DNA from: JAIVJZ01 sp035296385
GTDB lineage: Bacteria > Acidobacteriota > Blastocatellia > Pyrinomonadales > Pyrinomonadaceae
Direction of reading: 5' to 3'
Length of the DNA stretch: 18,897 nt
Assembly: GCA_035296385.1 (NCBI GenBank)
Contig: DATHBB010000007.1
Span: forward strand, 1 to 18,897
Shown here: one piece after another, positions 7,393 to 14,773 of the stretch
How positions within the stretch are numbered: position 1 is the first letter of the stretch
Layout of the letters: every line of letters begins with the position of its first letter
Translations under genes and position numbers: made by a program
The notes under the pieces: generated by a model
Told to the model about the DNA's origin: nothing
Seen by the model: the letters and a program-made list of their open reading frames with translations, nothing else
Database searches by the model: none

Positions 7393-8748
7393 TTATTGAC
7401 GCACTCGTGCGCCCTCGAAAAGTTGTTGGAGGTTGCTCGTCGCGACCACTTCGTCGGCGTTGACGCCGGAGATAATTTGCACCGTGTCGCCTTCGCTCGC
7501 GCCGATCTGTACGACGCGCAGTTTAGCCGTGTCTTTCTCGATAACGAAGACTCGATAGGATTGCGTGTTCTGGTCGGAGACGAGCGCCGCGCGCGGGACG
7601 AAGACGGCCTTGTTTCCGCCCTGCCGGACGATGCGCGCGGTGGCGAACATGCCGGAGCGCAAGGCGTTGTCGCCGTTCTCGACCGCCGCCTCGACGGTCG
7701 CCGCGCGCGAGACCGGATCAATCGCGGGGTTCACAGCCGTCACGCGTCCGGCGAATTTACGTTCGCGGTGCGCGTCAACTTCGAGCGAGACGCCCATGCC
7801 CGGCGTGATGAAAGGCACTTGCGATTCCTGCACCTGCAACTGCAACTTGATCGGGTTCGTGCGAAGCACGGTTGCGATAATGCCTGACGGCGTGACGTAC
7901 TCGCCGACGGCGACGGGGCGGTTGCTGACGTAACCGGCGTAGGGCGCGCGAATGATGGCGTCGGCGACGGCCTTCTGCGAGATGGCGACCTGCGCGCGCG
8001 CTGACGAGACGGCGGCCTCGGCGGTCTGTATGGCCTGATTGCTCTGGCGCGCGGTGTTGAGCGCGCTCTCTAATTGCTGGCGCGCGGCGTTGACGCGTGC
8101 GCGCGCCGTGTCGCGCTGCGTGCGAAATTGATCGTAGGTGCTGACGGCTGTGTCCCCCGTTTCGACGAGCGCGCGATAACGACGCTCGTTGGCTTCGGCC
8201 AGACGCAACTCGGCCTGCGCCTGTTCGAGGTTCGCGCTCGCTTCGCGTGCTTCTGGAATCGCGCTCGCGTCGAACTTCCCGCCCGGACGAAGTCCGAGCC
8301 GCGCTTCTGCCTGCCGGACTCCGGCGATGGCCTGTTGCACGGCGGCCTGCGACTGTTGCAGGCGAAGGCGCGCGTCGCGGTCGTTCAAACGCGCGATCAC
8401 GTCGCCCTGCCGGACGAACGCGCCGACGCCGACAGGCGTTGCCACGACCTGACCGGAGGCTTGCGAGGCCACGTCCGAAGTCTCTTCGGCGACGAGGCTG
8501 CCCGTTGACTGAATGAAGGACGGCACTTCGCGCGCCACGGCCTTCGCCGTCGTGACGGCGACGGGCGCGGAGGCGTCAGCGGACGACGGGGCGGCCTCGT
8601 TGGTGTTCTCTTTCGCGTTGGCTTTCGACGCCGAGCGCCCACCGCACGAAACCGCGCCGAAGAGCGCGAGCGAGAGCGCAAACGCGAGCAGCGCGCGTGA
8701 CTTTATTCGAGGGGAGATGCATGAAGCAGACATAAATAGATTTATCAA
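7393..8748 (-). CDS. acrA: RND periplasmic adaptor lipoprotein (membrane-fusion protein)
   Basis: The protein is 451 aa if it starts at the TTG at 8748, which has AAAGG 7 nt upstream; the first ATG is at 8733 and would remove five residues. An export signal ends in a lipobox, FGAVSC, with the lipidated Cys at about residue 35. A low-complexity spacer follows. The lipoyl half-domains (SQASGQVVATPVGVGAFVRQGD and ADAIIRAPYAGYVSNRPVAVGEYV) flank a long Ala/Gln/Arg-rich alpha-hairpin. Beta-barrel (KLQLQVQESQVPFITPG) and membrane-proximal segments follow. Adaptors of this family bridge the RND pump and TolC. It is first in a minus-strand operon with the pump and channel genes, diverging from the gene at 8942. 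Confidence 0.93.
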   Translation of the reverse strand: MINLFMSASCISPRIKSRALLAFALSLALFGAVSCGGRSASKANAKENTNEAAPSSADASAPVAVTTAKAVAREVPSFIQSTGSLVAEETSDVASQASGQVVATPVGVGAFVRQGDVIARLNDRDARLRLQQSQAAVQQAIAGVRQAEARLGLRPGGKFDASAIPEAREASANLEQAQAELRLAEANERRYRALVETGDTAVSTYDQFRTQRDTARARVNAARQQLESALNTARQSNQAIQTAEAAVSSARAQVAISQKAVADAIIRAPYAGYVSNRPVAVGEYVTPSGIIATVLRTNPIKLQLQVQESQVPFITPGMGVSLEVDAHRERKFAGRVTAVNPAIDPVSRAATVEAAVENGDNALRSGMFATARIVRQGGNKAVFVPRAALVSDQNTQSYRVFVIEKDTAKLRVVQIGASEGDTVQIISGVNADEVVATSNLQQLFEGARVRQ

Positions 8749-8941
8749 CCTTTAACCTTTTGACCTAATTATTTGTAAACGTATTCTCTTGCTTAATGGT
8801 TACAGAATTCTTTGCGCTCCACAAAGACTCGCGGCGGTTGATATGAGATGTTTGAATCTACTCTCGGGCTTACCTCGCCATCACGGGAAACTTGAGATTA
8901 AATGTATTAGAGTGTCGAATATGTCACAGGGGGAAATCCAA
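8749..8941. promoter_or_regulatory. Divergent intergenic region, likely promoters for both sides
   Basis: This 193-bp AT-richer gap separates the start of the minus-strand efflux operon from the plus-strand gene at 8942, so both promoters should lie here. A possible sigma-70-like pair for the rightward gene is TTGAGA (8892-8897), 17 bp, TCGAAT (8915-8920), which is a weak match. No clear operator palindrome was seen. AAAGGTTAAAGGTT, read on the minus strand just before the adaptor start, is a short direct repeat that includes its ribosome site. Confidence 0.35.
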
Positions 8942-9703
8942 ATGTTTGAATGGCAGGGGACGCGGGCCGCGCGGCTGCGCGAATTTTTCGCTCTGGAAGA
9001 GAGCCGCGAACTGGTCGGCGCGGACGCCGCGAAGTTCGAGCCGCTACAGCCGGAGATGGCCGAAGGTCTCGCACACTTCAATATCGAGTGGCACATCATC
9101 CCTTCGGCGGATACGGTCGCGCTCGACGACGCTTATCTGGCGCGGCTCTACCCTCTGGCCTCGCGCGACTTCAAAAGAATGCGCGAGCACGGGCACAACT
9201 ACCACGATCAACTCCTCGACGGTCACAAAAAACATCAGGGGCGCGTCGTCGGCGTCGAGACGACGCTCAAGCCGCGTTATCTTCCCGGCAACCGCCAGTT
9301 CTACGGCACGCCCTACGGCCACGATGCCGCCGCCGACCCGCTCGCGCCCTACATGGGACGCGCCGGAATGATGAACGGCACGCGCTACGCGCACAACTAC
9401 CTGTCGCTGCGCACGTTCGTCAACGTCCTGAACGAAGACTGGCGCGCGCGCCGCATTTTGCCCGCCGGTTATCGCGCGACCATCTGCCCGCCCGCCGTCT
9501 TCAACCTCGTCGGCACGCTCTTCCACCCCGAATGGAGCGAGACCGAAACGCTCGAACTCGGATTCTACCGCGACGCGCAGGGCAACGCCACCTGTTTCGC
9601 CGTCGGCTCAAACGCGCCGGGAGATTTCTCCTACATCAGCGAAATCGAAGGCGAAGGCGACTGGTCGCTCACCGGCTTTCGCCTCGCCCTCGTGCCCGAA
9701 TAA
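8942..9703 (+). CDS. Unrecognised 253-aa soluble protein
   Basis: The start ATG at 8942 is chosen because AGGGGG lies 8 nt upstream; the frame is open further left, with another ATG at 8921. I do not recognise a family. The protein has no signal peptide or membrane segment and is rich in aromatic residues and histidine (REHGHNYHDQ, DGHKKHQG). It has the look of a compact enzyme or binding protein: YLPGNRQFYGTPYGHDAA, MMNGTRYAHNYLSLRTFVNVL and a C-terminal half rich in predicted beta strands (ETLELGFYRDAQGNATCFAVG). Strong GC third-position bias supports coding. It stands alone, diverging from the efflux operon and ending 11 nt before a strong terminator, so it is probably monocistronic. Function is unknown. 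Confidence 0.8.
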   Translation: MFEWQGTRAARLREFFALEESRELVGADAAKFEPLQPEMAEGLAHFNIEWHIIPSADTVALDDAYLARLYPLASRDFKRMREHGHNYHDQLLDGHKKHQGRVVGVETTLKPRYLPGNRQFYGTPYGHDAAADPLAPYMGRAGMMNGTRYAHNYLSLRTFVNVLNEDWRARRILPAGYRATICPPAVFNLVGTLFHPEWSETETLELGFYRDAQGNATCFAVGSNAPGDFSYISEIEGEGDWSLTGFRLALVPE

Positions 9704-9713
9704 GGAGCGCGAC

Positions 9714-9763
9714 AAAAACAGAGCCGCACGGCGAGTCATAACTCGCCGTGCGGCTCTGTTTTT
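9714..9763. terminator. Bidirectional Rho-independent terminator
   Basis: The left arm at 9714-9736 and the right arm at 9741-9763 are almost perfectly complementary around the loop CATA. The stem is GC-rich, with an A-run on the left and a T-run on the right, so it can end transcription from both sides: the plus-strand gene ending at 9703 and the minus-strand remnant ending at 9775. Confidence 0.95.
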
Positions 9764-9774
9764 AGTTCTACCGT

Positions 9775-10191
9775 TTATTGACCGCTGACGAGGAACACGT
9801 CCCAAGCCCAGCGTCCCACCTGCGCGCCTCTTGCATCGCTGACCTTCGCACGATACTTAAACCGATTGCCGTACTGGTCAGTCTGTTTCGCTTCCCTGTA
9901 CTTGAGGTCGAAGGCGGCAAGGCCGAGCGTCTGCAAGGTGTGCAACTCCTTCGCCTCTGAGACACCGTTATGATTTATGTCCTGCCACAGCGATAAACTG
10001 GAGAAGATGGCATCTTTGTTGTTTATGACGCCGTTGCCGTCGCCACCCTTCGCGGGTTTATCAAATTCAGCGAGCGCAAGAAAACCGTTACGCTCCTCGC
10101 CTGCGGGCGGCGGGGGTTGCGGCGTGAAGTTGCCGAAGAGTTCCTGGCCCTTGTCCACCGTGCCGTCGCCGTTGTGGTCAAGCGTGAGTGG
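9775..10191 (-). pseudogene. Truncated EF-hand/dockerin-like calcium-binding protein remnant
   Basis: The frame is open for 138 codons from a TAG at 10194-10192 to the stop at 9775. A GTG at 10158 could start a 127-aa product, but it lies inside a calcium-loop motif. The visible loop is DHNGDGTVDKGQE, matching the D-x-N-x-D-G-x-x-D pattern of EF-hand/dockerin loops. It is followed by ELFGNFTPQ, a second loop (DGNGVINNKDAI) and a third (DINHNGVSEAKEL). The open frame thus begins with the first loop already under way, so the 5' part of a longer surface or secreted protein appears to be missing. No signal peptide or ribosome site is present. Upstream sequence is non-coding and holds a 9-bp hairpin at the breakpoint. 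It could be expressed as a short protein, but I judge it a gene fragment. Confidence 0.65.
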
Positions 10192-10196
10192 CTATC

Positions 10197-10222
10197 CGCC
10201 CAAATACAGTTTAATTTGGGCG
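10197..10222. repeat. Short inverted repeat at the pseudogene breakpoint
   Basis: CGCCCAAAT at 10197-10205 and ATTTGGGCG at 10214-10222 form a perfect 9-bp stem with an 8-nt loop. It lies between the stop of the LolA-like gene (10309) and the truncated EF-hand remnant. It has no T-run, so it is at best a weak terminator; it may mark the junction where the remnant lost its 5' end. Confidence 0.5.
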
Positions 10223-10308
10223 CATGAGTTGGGTGGTCGCGCTACTAACTAATAAGCAATTTCGAGGTCGAGAGGTGGCGACAGCTTCAGCCGATGGTCT
10301 GCTTTTCA

Positions 10309-11304
10309 TTAATTTTTAGGGCGGGGCGAGGCAGCGCCTTTCTCTTTCACGAATGTTCTTCCATCGGAATCCCAAACGCTTTCGGCTTCGTCAAAGCTGA
10401 TCGTGAACGTATTACTGGCTAGCGGTTCGTTGACCTCTAACGTTCTCACGATAAACTCGGCCAGCAACGCCAGGTCGCCCTTCTCGTCAAAAGCCCTGAC
10501 CGTGATTGCGCGCGGGAAATCTCCGAGCGCGTTCCGGGTGAAATCAGCGAACGAGAGCGAACTGATCACCTTGCCGTCAGGCGTAATGCGTTTAATGTGC
10601 AATGGCCGCACGCGTTCCTCATTCACTTCCAGCATACGGAGAGCCAGATGGATGGCTTGATTGTTGGTTTTACCGCCGGGCATTTCGATGTCGCGGACGA
10701 GTTCTCCCGTGTTTTGGTCTCGCTGTTCGGACTTCACCAATAAAGATTTAATGCGGTTGCTGACGCGCACGTTTTCCGTTTTGAAGTCGGATAAGCGGGG
10801 GGCGCATAAGACGCAGTCGTCATCCTCGTCGCTCAAATAATCTACGGGGAGGAAGAGCGGATTGGGCAAGGCGGCGAAGGTTTTGGGCACATCCTTCTGC
10901 TGGTAGGAGAGAACTTTCAGCTTCGGGTCGAGGAAATAATAGCGCTTTCCGTCGTAGGCGGCATCGGAATCGGATTTGAGTCCGAGATGTTTATCGGTGC
11001 GAGATTTAATCTTATAACGTTCGCCTTCAGCCCAATACTCGAAAGTCCCGCTTCCGGTGCGGAAGTCGCTGCCGTAGAGCGTGAGTTTCACATCGGCGAC
11101 GAGATGAACCGATTTTACGGCAACATATTTTTCCCGCATGCGCTCCAGGCTTCGCACCGCCTTCTCTTTATCCGCGCCCGTCCCGATTCTCGCGGAGGAG
11201 GCCAGCACGATGAGCGTGGCGATGGTGGCAGACAGAGCTATCACCACAGAAAAAACTATCCCGGTACGCTTCCATCCCGTACGTGAAATATTATCGAATA
11301 TCAT
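10309..11304 (-). CDS. Membrane-anchored LolA-fold-like protein
   Basis: The start ATG at 11304 has GGAGGG 7 nt upstream; an earlier ATG at 11319 overlaps that site and is not preferred. The 331-aa product has one N-terminal hydrophobic segment (about residues 16-37), probably an uncleaved signal anchor, with the rest periplasmic. The segment starting near residue 50, with SLERMREKYVAVKSVHLVAD followed by GSGTFEYWAEGERYKIKSR and AYDGKRYYFLDPKLKVLSY, matches the pattern of LolA/LolB-like lipoprotein-binding beta folds. A DDDCVLC stretch gives two close cysteines. It is not LolA itself in length or detail. Possible roles are lipid or lipoprotein handling, or sensing. It is probably monocistronic. 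Confidence 0.7.
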   Translation of the reverse strand: MIFDNISRTGWKRTGIVFSVVIALSATIATLIVLASSARIGTGADKEKAVRSLERMREKYVAVKSVHLVADVKLTLYGSDFRTGSGTFEYWAEGERYKIKSRTDKHLGLKSDSDAAYDGKRYYFLDPKLKVLSYQQKDVPKTFAALPNPLFLPVDYLSDEDDDCVLCAPRLSDFKTENVRVSNRIKSLLVKSEQRDQNTGELVRDIEMPGGKTNNQAIHLALRMLEVNEERVRPLHIKRITPDGKVISSLSFADFTRNALGDFPRAITVRAFDEKGDLALLAEFIVRTLEVNEPLASNTFTISFDEAESVWDSDGRTFVKEKGAASPRPKN

Positions 11305-12061
11305 GCTAAGACCCTCCATGCGGATCGCTGCGACATTTTAGGCGGCGCTTAACTTTCCCACACTGTTCGCCCGCACGGGGCGAAGTTCAGGGAATCAGTC
11401 AAGCCTGTTCCGTAGCTGTGCGGAGTCTGGTTCCCAGAGGCGGGCCGCATTCTTTAACAAAGTAACTTAGATACCTTCTCGCGCCACAATGCGAAGTGCG
11501 GTCTGCGACATACCAGGGACCGGACACGTTAACGTTCACGGCTGGCAGTGAGGTTGGGGTCTTAATACAAGAATTAACGTACTGGCTATCAATACATTCC
11601 ACAGACTCACCGCAGACTGCCTGAGGCTTGTGAGGTGTGCCAGTAGGAGACCAGACCCAGCACGAGCGTCGCTCCCAGCAAAAGGGGGCACAGGTCTTTG
11701 CGCCTCAGAGCTATATTCTCCGGTTGAAGTTGAAGGATAATAATGCCGGGCGCTCATCGTGAGTTAACAACTCGCAGTGGAGGGATGAGGTGCACCGACG
11801 TGAAAACCGATGGTGACGATTCGAGAGCCGTGATGAGAATCGCGCCGGGATCATACGTTCACGATCACCCCCTGCCAATCTTTTCTTTTTCCCCTTCTTT
11901 TGCCCGGCGCTCGGGCGTAGGAAACGCTGCTTTATAAAATTCATGTAACCGCCCACGCCCATCCGGCGTCTTGCATCTTGGTAGGCCGGATTGAGGCTTC
12001 ATTCTCTCCTGTGTCCGGTGCGGCTCAAAGTAATTCACAATTCATTGGAGATAAAGGACAG
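11305..12061. other. Gene-poor intergenic region
   Basis: About 750 bp without a convincing gene. GC content is lower and more mixed than in flanking genes, and open frames are short and lack good starts. The only protein-like trace is a 48-codon minus-strand frame (11753 to 11607) containing a hydrophobic stretch (LCPLLLGATLVLGLVSYW) but no start codon. It may be the tail of a decayed membrane-protein gene. The promoter and leader for the Spy-like gene at 12062 should lie at the right end. TATAAA at 11933-11938 is a candidate -10, but no well-spaced -35 was found. Confidence 0.45.
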
Positions 12062-12616
12062 ATGAAATTAACTCGTTCGAGAAAGATTATTGGCGGACTG
12101 GCGCTGGCCGGTACGTTTGCGCTGTCGGGGATCGTCGGATTCGCGCAGCAAGGAACAATGCAGCAGGGCGGCAAAGAGCACGGTGAACATAAAGGCATGC
12201 GCGGCGGCGGCGACCGCAAAGGCGGGCGCGGCATGCGCGGCGGCTTCGGCCACTTCGGCGCGAACCTCAACTTGACCGACGCACAGAAGGCGCAGATCGA
12301 GCAGATCGTCACGCGCTACCGCGAAGCGTCGAAAGCCGAGCGGCAGCAGAATCGCGGCGAACGTCGCGGCGGCGGTTTCGACACCTTCGGCGGCACGTTC
12401 AACGAGGCGGAAGTTCGTGCGGCGGCGCAGGCGAGAGCCAACGCGCAGGTCGAACGCGAAGTCCGGCACGCGCGCATGATGTCGGAGATGTACAACGTGT
12501 TGACGGCGGAGCAGAAAGCGCAACTCACCGCAGAGCGCCAGCAGCGCGAGCAGAGGCGGCAGGAGCGTCGCCAGCGCCGCAACGCCGACACTGCAACCCC
12601 TACGAGCAGAACCTAA
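12062..12616 (+). CDS. Spy/CpxP-like periplasmic protein
   Basis: The start ATG at 12062 follows AAAGGA closely. The protein is 184 aa: an N-terminal signal peptide (to about GFAQQ, residue 30), a Gly/His/Lys/Arg-rich segment with GMRGGGDRKGGRGMRGGFG, and a helical region. It has two LTxxQ-type motifs, NLTDAQKAQIEQI (about residue 73) and VLTAEQKAQLTAE (about 150), which mark the Spy/CpxP/ZraP fold. Those proteins are small helical periplasmic chaperones or stress sensors. The C-terminus is very basic and Gln/Arg-rich. It precedes two more small secreted proteins on the same strand, and an ECF sigma operon with another Spy-like gene lies 1 kb downstream, which suggests envelope-stress control. 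That link is inference. Confidence 0.85.
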   Translation: MKLTRSRKIIGGLALAGTFALSGIVGFAQQGTMQQGGKEHGEHKGMRGGGDRKGGRGMRGGFGHFGANLNLTDAQKAQIEQIVTRYREASKAERQQNRGERRGGGFDTFGGTFNEAEVRAAAQARANAQVEREVRHARMMSEMYNVLTAEQKAQLTAERQQREQRRQERRQRRNADTATPTSRT

Positions 12617-12688
12617 CGTTCGAGCAGAGGCGGGTCTCCGTGATTCGGGAACAAAACTCTCCCCTTCAATATTTCAATGGAGGGAACA

Positions 12689-13051
12689 ATGAAAAGCAGA
12701 CTCAAAGTAACGATCTTGATGTGCGCGCTCGTCGTCGGCCTCGCGGCGACGGCGGCGGCGCAGTCAACTTACCGCACGCGCAACGGGCGCACGGTGACGG
12801 TTTACCGTAACAACCGGCGCGTCGTGCAAACGCCTCGCGGTCGCACCATCGTGCGCGGCGCGAACGGTCGCACGGTCGTGCATCGCGCGAACGGTCGCAG
12901 CGTGGTCATACTGCCGAACGGCAGGCGCGTTGTGCGCAGTTCGCGCAGCCGCCAGTCGTATCCGCAGATCAACAACCGCTCGCGCACGGTTCGCACGCGC
13001 GACGGCAGAATCGTGACCATCTTGCCGAACGGCAGGAGAATTTATCGTTAA
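12689..13051 (+). CDS. Small secreted basic NGR-repeat protein
   Basis: The start ATG at 12689 has GGAGGG 4 nt upstream. The product is 120 aa. A signal peptide ends near TAAAQS (about residue 25). The mature part is an array of about ten-residue units built on NGR/RGR followed by two or three hydrophobic residues, for example RNGRTVTVYRN, RGRTIVRGA, NGRTVVHRA, NGRSVVILP, NGRRVVRSS and, after a gap, DGRIVTILPNGRRIY. The regular turn-plus-strand pattern suggests a repetitive beta structure. It is strongly positively charged, which would suit binding to nucleic acid, polysaccharide or an acidic surface. I do not recognise a named family. It lies between two other small exported proteins and may be co-transcribed with the next gene (28 nt gap). 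Confidence 0.8.
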   Translation: MKSRLKVTILMCALVVGLAATAAAQSTYRTRNGRTVTVYRNNRRVVQTPRGRTIVRGANGRTVVHRANGRSVVILPNGRRVVRSSRSRQSYPQINNRSRTVRTRDGRIVTILPNGRRIYR

Positions 13052-13079
13052 GCTTCTACATCAAGGAAGGGGTTGAAGT

Positions 13080-13460
13080 ATGAAAAGGATGTTAGGCGCA
13101 AGCTTGATGTGCCTCATGCTGCTCGCGGCGACGGTCAGCCCCGCGCTGGCGCAAGGTTATCGCGGCGGTCGCTACTACAACGGGCGCGTCGCGACGCAGC
13201 AGCAGCAGTATCGCAGGTATGACAACTCGCGCCGGTCGAATTATGATCGGCGTTACAATGAACGTTACAATGATCGTTCCGTCTGGGAGCGAAGCCGCGA
13301 CAAGGTGACGGTCGCGGGCGGAGCGGGCGCGGGCGCGGCCATCGGCGCGCTGGCGGGCGGCAAAAAGGGCGCGATCATCGGCGCGCTCGTCGGCGCGGGC
13401 GGCTCGGCGTTGTACACTTACAAACTGCGCGACCGCAACAGCAGGCGCTTTCGCCGCTAA
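13080..13460 (+). CDS. Secreted glycine-zipper protein
   Basis: The start ATG at 13080 has GGAAGGGG about 7 nt upstream. The product is 126 aa. A signal peptide is cleaved after PALA (about residue 24). A Tyr/Arg/Asn/Gln-rich stretch follows (about 26-70). A glycine-zipper segment at about 78-112 (VAGGAGAGAAIGALAGG, then KKGAIIGALVGAGGSALY) would form two short membrane-active helices. The C-terminus is basic. Glycine-zipper proteins of this kind are usually periplasmic or outer-membrane associated. The 28-nt spacing from the NGR-repeat gene suggests one transcript, ending at the terminator at 13492-13531. Confidence 0.82.
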   Translation: MKRMLGASLMCLMLLAATVSPALAQGYRGGRYYNGRVATQQQQYRRYDNSRRSNYDRRYNERYNDRSVWERSRDKVTVAGGAGAGAAIGALAGGKKGAIIGALVGAGGSALYTYKLRDRNSRRFRR

Positions 13461-13491
13461 GAACCACTGAGCAGATGCCGGTGTAATAGTT

Positions 13492-13531
13492 AAGGGGCAG
13501 CTCTCGGTCGAAGGGCTGCCCCTTATTGTTT
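13492..13531 (+). terminator. Rho-independent terminator after the secreted-protein genes
   Basis: AAGGGGCAGC at 13492-13501 pairs perfectly with GCTGCCCCTT at 13515-13524 around a 13-nt loop. ATTGTTT follows. It separates the three small secreted-protein genes from the ECF sigma operon. Confidence 0.85.
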
Positions 13532-13590
13532 CGCCCGCACGGCGTCGTGAACAGTTCACGGAGGAGACGCCGCGCAAACAGTTGACACTT

Positions 13591-14232
13591 ATGGACGAGA
13601 TGGCCGACAACTCCGACGCGCTCGCGCACGCCGACGATAGCGCGCCGGACGCGTCTGTTGCCGCGCCGCCCGATGTCGCGCTCGTCAGCCGCGCCGCAGC
13701 GGGCGACGAGACGGCGTTCGAGGAGTTGTTCGCACGCCACCGTCGCCGCGTCGCGCTCATCGCCGGTCGTTTTTTCCGCCAGCGCGAACAGATCGAGGAG
13801 GTCGTGCAGGAGAGCTTCATGAAAGCCTACTTCGCGCTCGCGGACTTCTCCAACCAGCAGGAAAACTCCTTCGCCTCCTGGATCGCGCGCATCGCCTTCA
13901 ACGCCTGTTACGACGAGTTGCGCCGCATGAAGCGTCGGCCTGAGAGCGCGGGCGGCGACTTGACGGAAGAAGAGAACGCGCGTTTGCAAGCGCAACTGCG
14001 CGCCGAAGGGGCGGGCGACGACGTGGAGGCGGCTACCATCGCGCGCGATCTGGCCGGAAAACTGCTCGCGCGGCTCAGCCCCGAAGACCGCCTGCTGCTC
14101 GTCATGCTGGATGTCGAAGGGCTGTCGGTCGCCGAGATCGGGGAGACGAACAGTTGGTCTGTCTCGAAGGTCAAAGTCCGCGCGCACCGTGCGCGCGCAC
14201 GCCTGCGCCGCGTCCTCGAACGATTCTTGTAA
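13591..14232 (+). CDS. ECF-type RNA polymerase sigma factor
   Basis: The first ATG at 13591 gives 213 aa; a TTG at 13582 and an ATG at 13600 are alternatives, and none has a well-placed ribosome site. After an acidic, Ala-rich N-terminus (about 30 aa), region 2 starts at DVALVSRAAAGDETAFEELF and contains EEVVQESFMKAYFAL and FASWIARIAFNACYDELRR. A linker of about 40 residues follows. Region 4 is LSPEDRLLLVMLDVEGLSVA with VSKVKVRAHRARARLRRVL, a helix-turn-helix for the -35 element. ECF factors direct RNA polymerase to small stress regulons. The next gene encodes a membrane protein in the usual anti-sigma position. Confidence 0.95.
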   Translation: MDEMADNSDALAHADDSAPDASVAAPPDVALVSRAAAGDETAFEELFARHRRRVALIAGRFFRQREQIEEVVQESFMKAYFALADFSNQQENSFASWIARIAFNACYDELRRMKRRPESAGGDLTEEENARLQAQLRAEGAGDDVEAATIARDLAGKLLARLSPEDRLLLVMLDVEGLSVAEIGETNSWSVSKVKVRAHRARARLRRVLERFL

Positions 14233-14314
14233 CCGGCGCGCACGCGCCTGCGTTTTCACTAACGAAGCCGCCGCGCGCAAGAGGCGGCGGCGGAAGAGAG
14301 CGGGTAAAACTCCA

Positions 14315-14773
14315 ATGAACGGCACTAAGAAAAAGGGCTTGACGGACGCGGAGCTAGACCGTTTGGGTCGCGCCGTCGTGCGCGCCTCGGCGTCGAGCGA
14401 AGCGGAAGCGGAGGCGGTCGCTTCCCAGCCGTTCCTCTACGCGCGCCTGCGCTCGCGCATCGCCGCCGAAGAGGAACGACGCGCCGCGGTTGGCGGCGAG
14501 ACGTGGCTCGCGCTGCTCGGCGTCGTCTGGCGCTCCGTGCCTGCGATGGCGCTCGTCGCCGTCTTCGCCTTCATACTGTTCTGGACTTCAAGCCTCAACA
14601 ACGGCGCTAACAGCACGACGACGGCTGCCTCGTCCGGCGTCCTCAGCGACGAGGCGTTGATGGACAGCGAGGCCGGAATCGAGCGCGTCGTGTTCGCAGA
14701 CCGCCGCGCGCTCTCAAGCGACGAGGTGCTAGCGACGATCCTGAACGAAGACGAACGGGGGGACACTAGATGA
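14315..14773 (+). CDS. Single-pass membrane protein, putative anti-sigma factor
   Basis: The product is 152 aa from the ATG at 14315. Residues 1-60 are a charged, helical cytoplasmic part (LTDAELDRLGRAVVRASAS). One membrane segment lies at about 74-94 (VPAMALVAVFAFILFW). A short external tail is rich in Ser/Thr then acidic (IERVVFADRRALSSDEVLA). The HxxxCxxC zinc motif of common anti-sigma domains is absent; the protein has no cysteine. It is called an anti-sigma only from position, topology and size: it follows the ECF gene by about 80 nt and overlaps the next gene by four bases (ATGA at 14770). A different regulator or partner of the Spy-like protein is possible. Confidence 0.7.
   Translation: MNGTKKKGLTDAELDRLGRAVVRASASSEAEAEAVASQPFLYARLRSRIAAEEERRAAVGGETWLALLGVVWRSVPAMALVAVFAFILFWTSSLNNGANSTTTAASSGVLSDEALMDSEAGIERVVFADRRALSSDEVLATILNEDERGDTR

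Noticed and set aside
13582..13587. TTGACA, a perfect -35 hexamer, before the sigma factor ATG
   Set aside because: No -10 element is found 16-18 bp downstream, and it lies at the start of the coding region.
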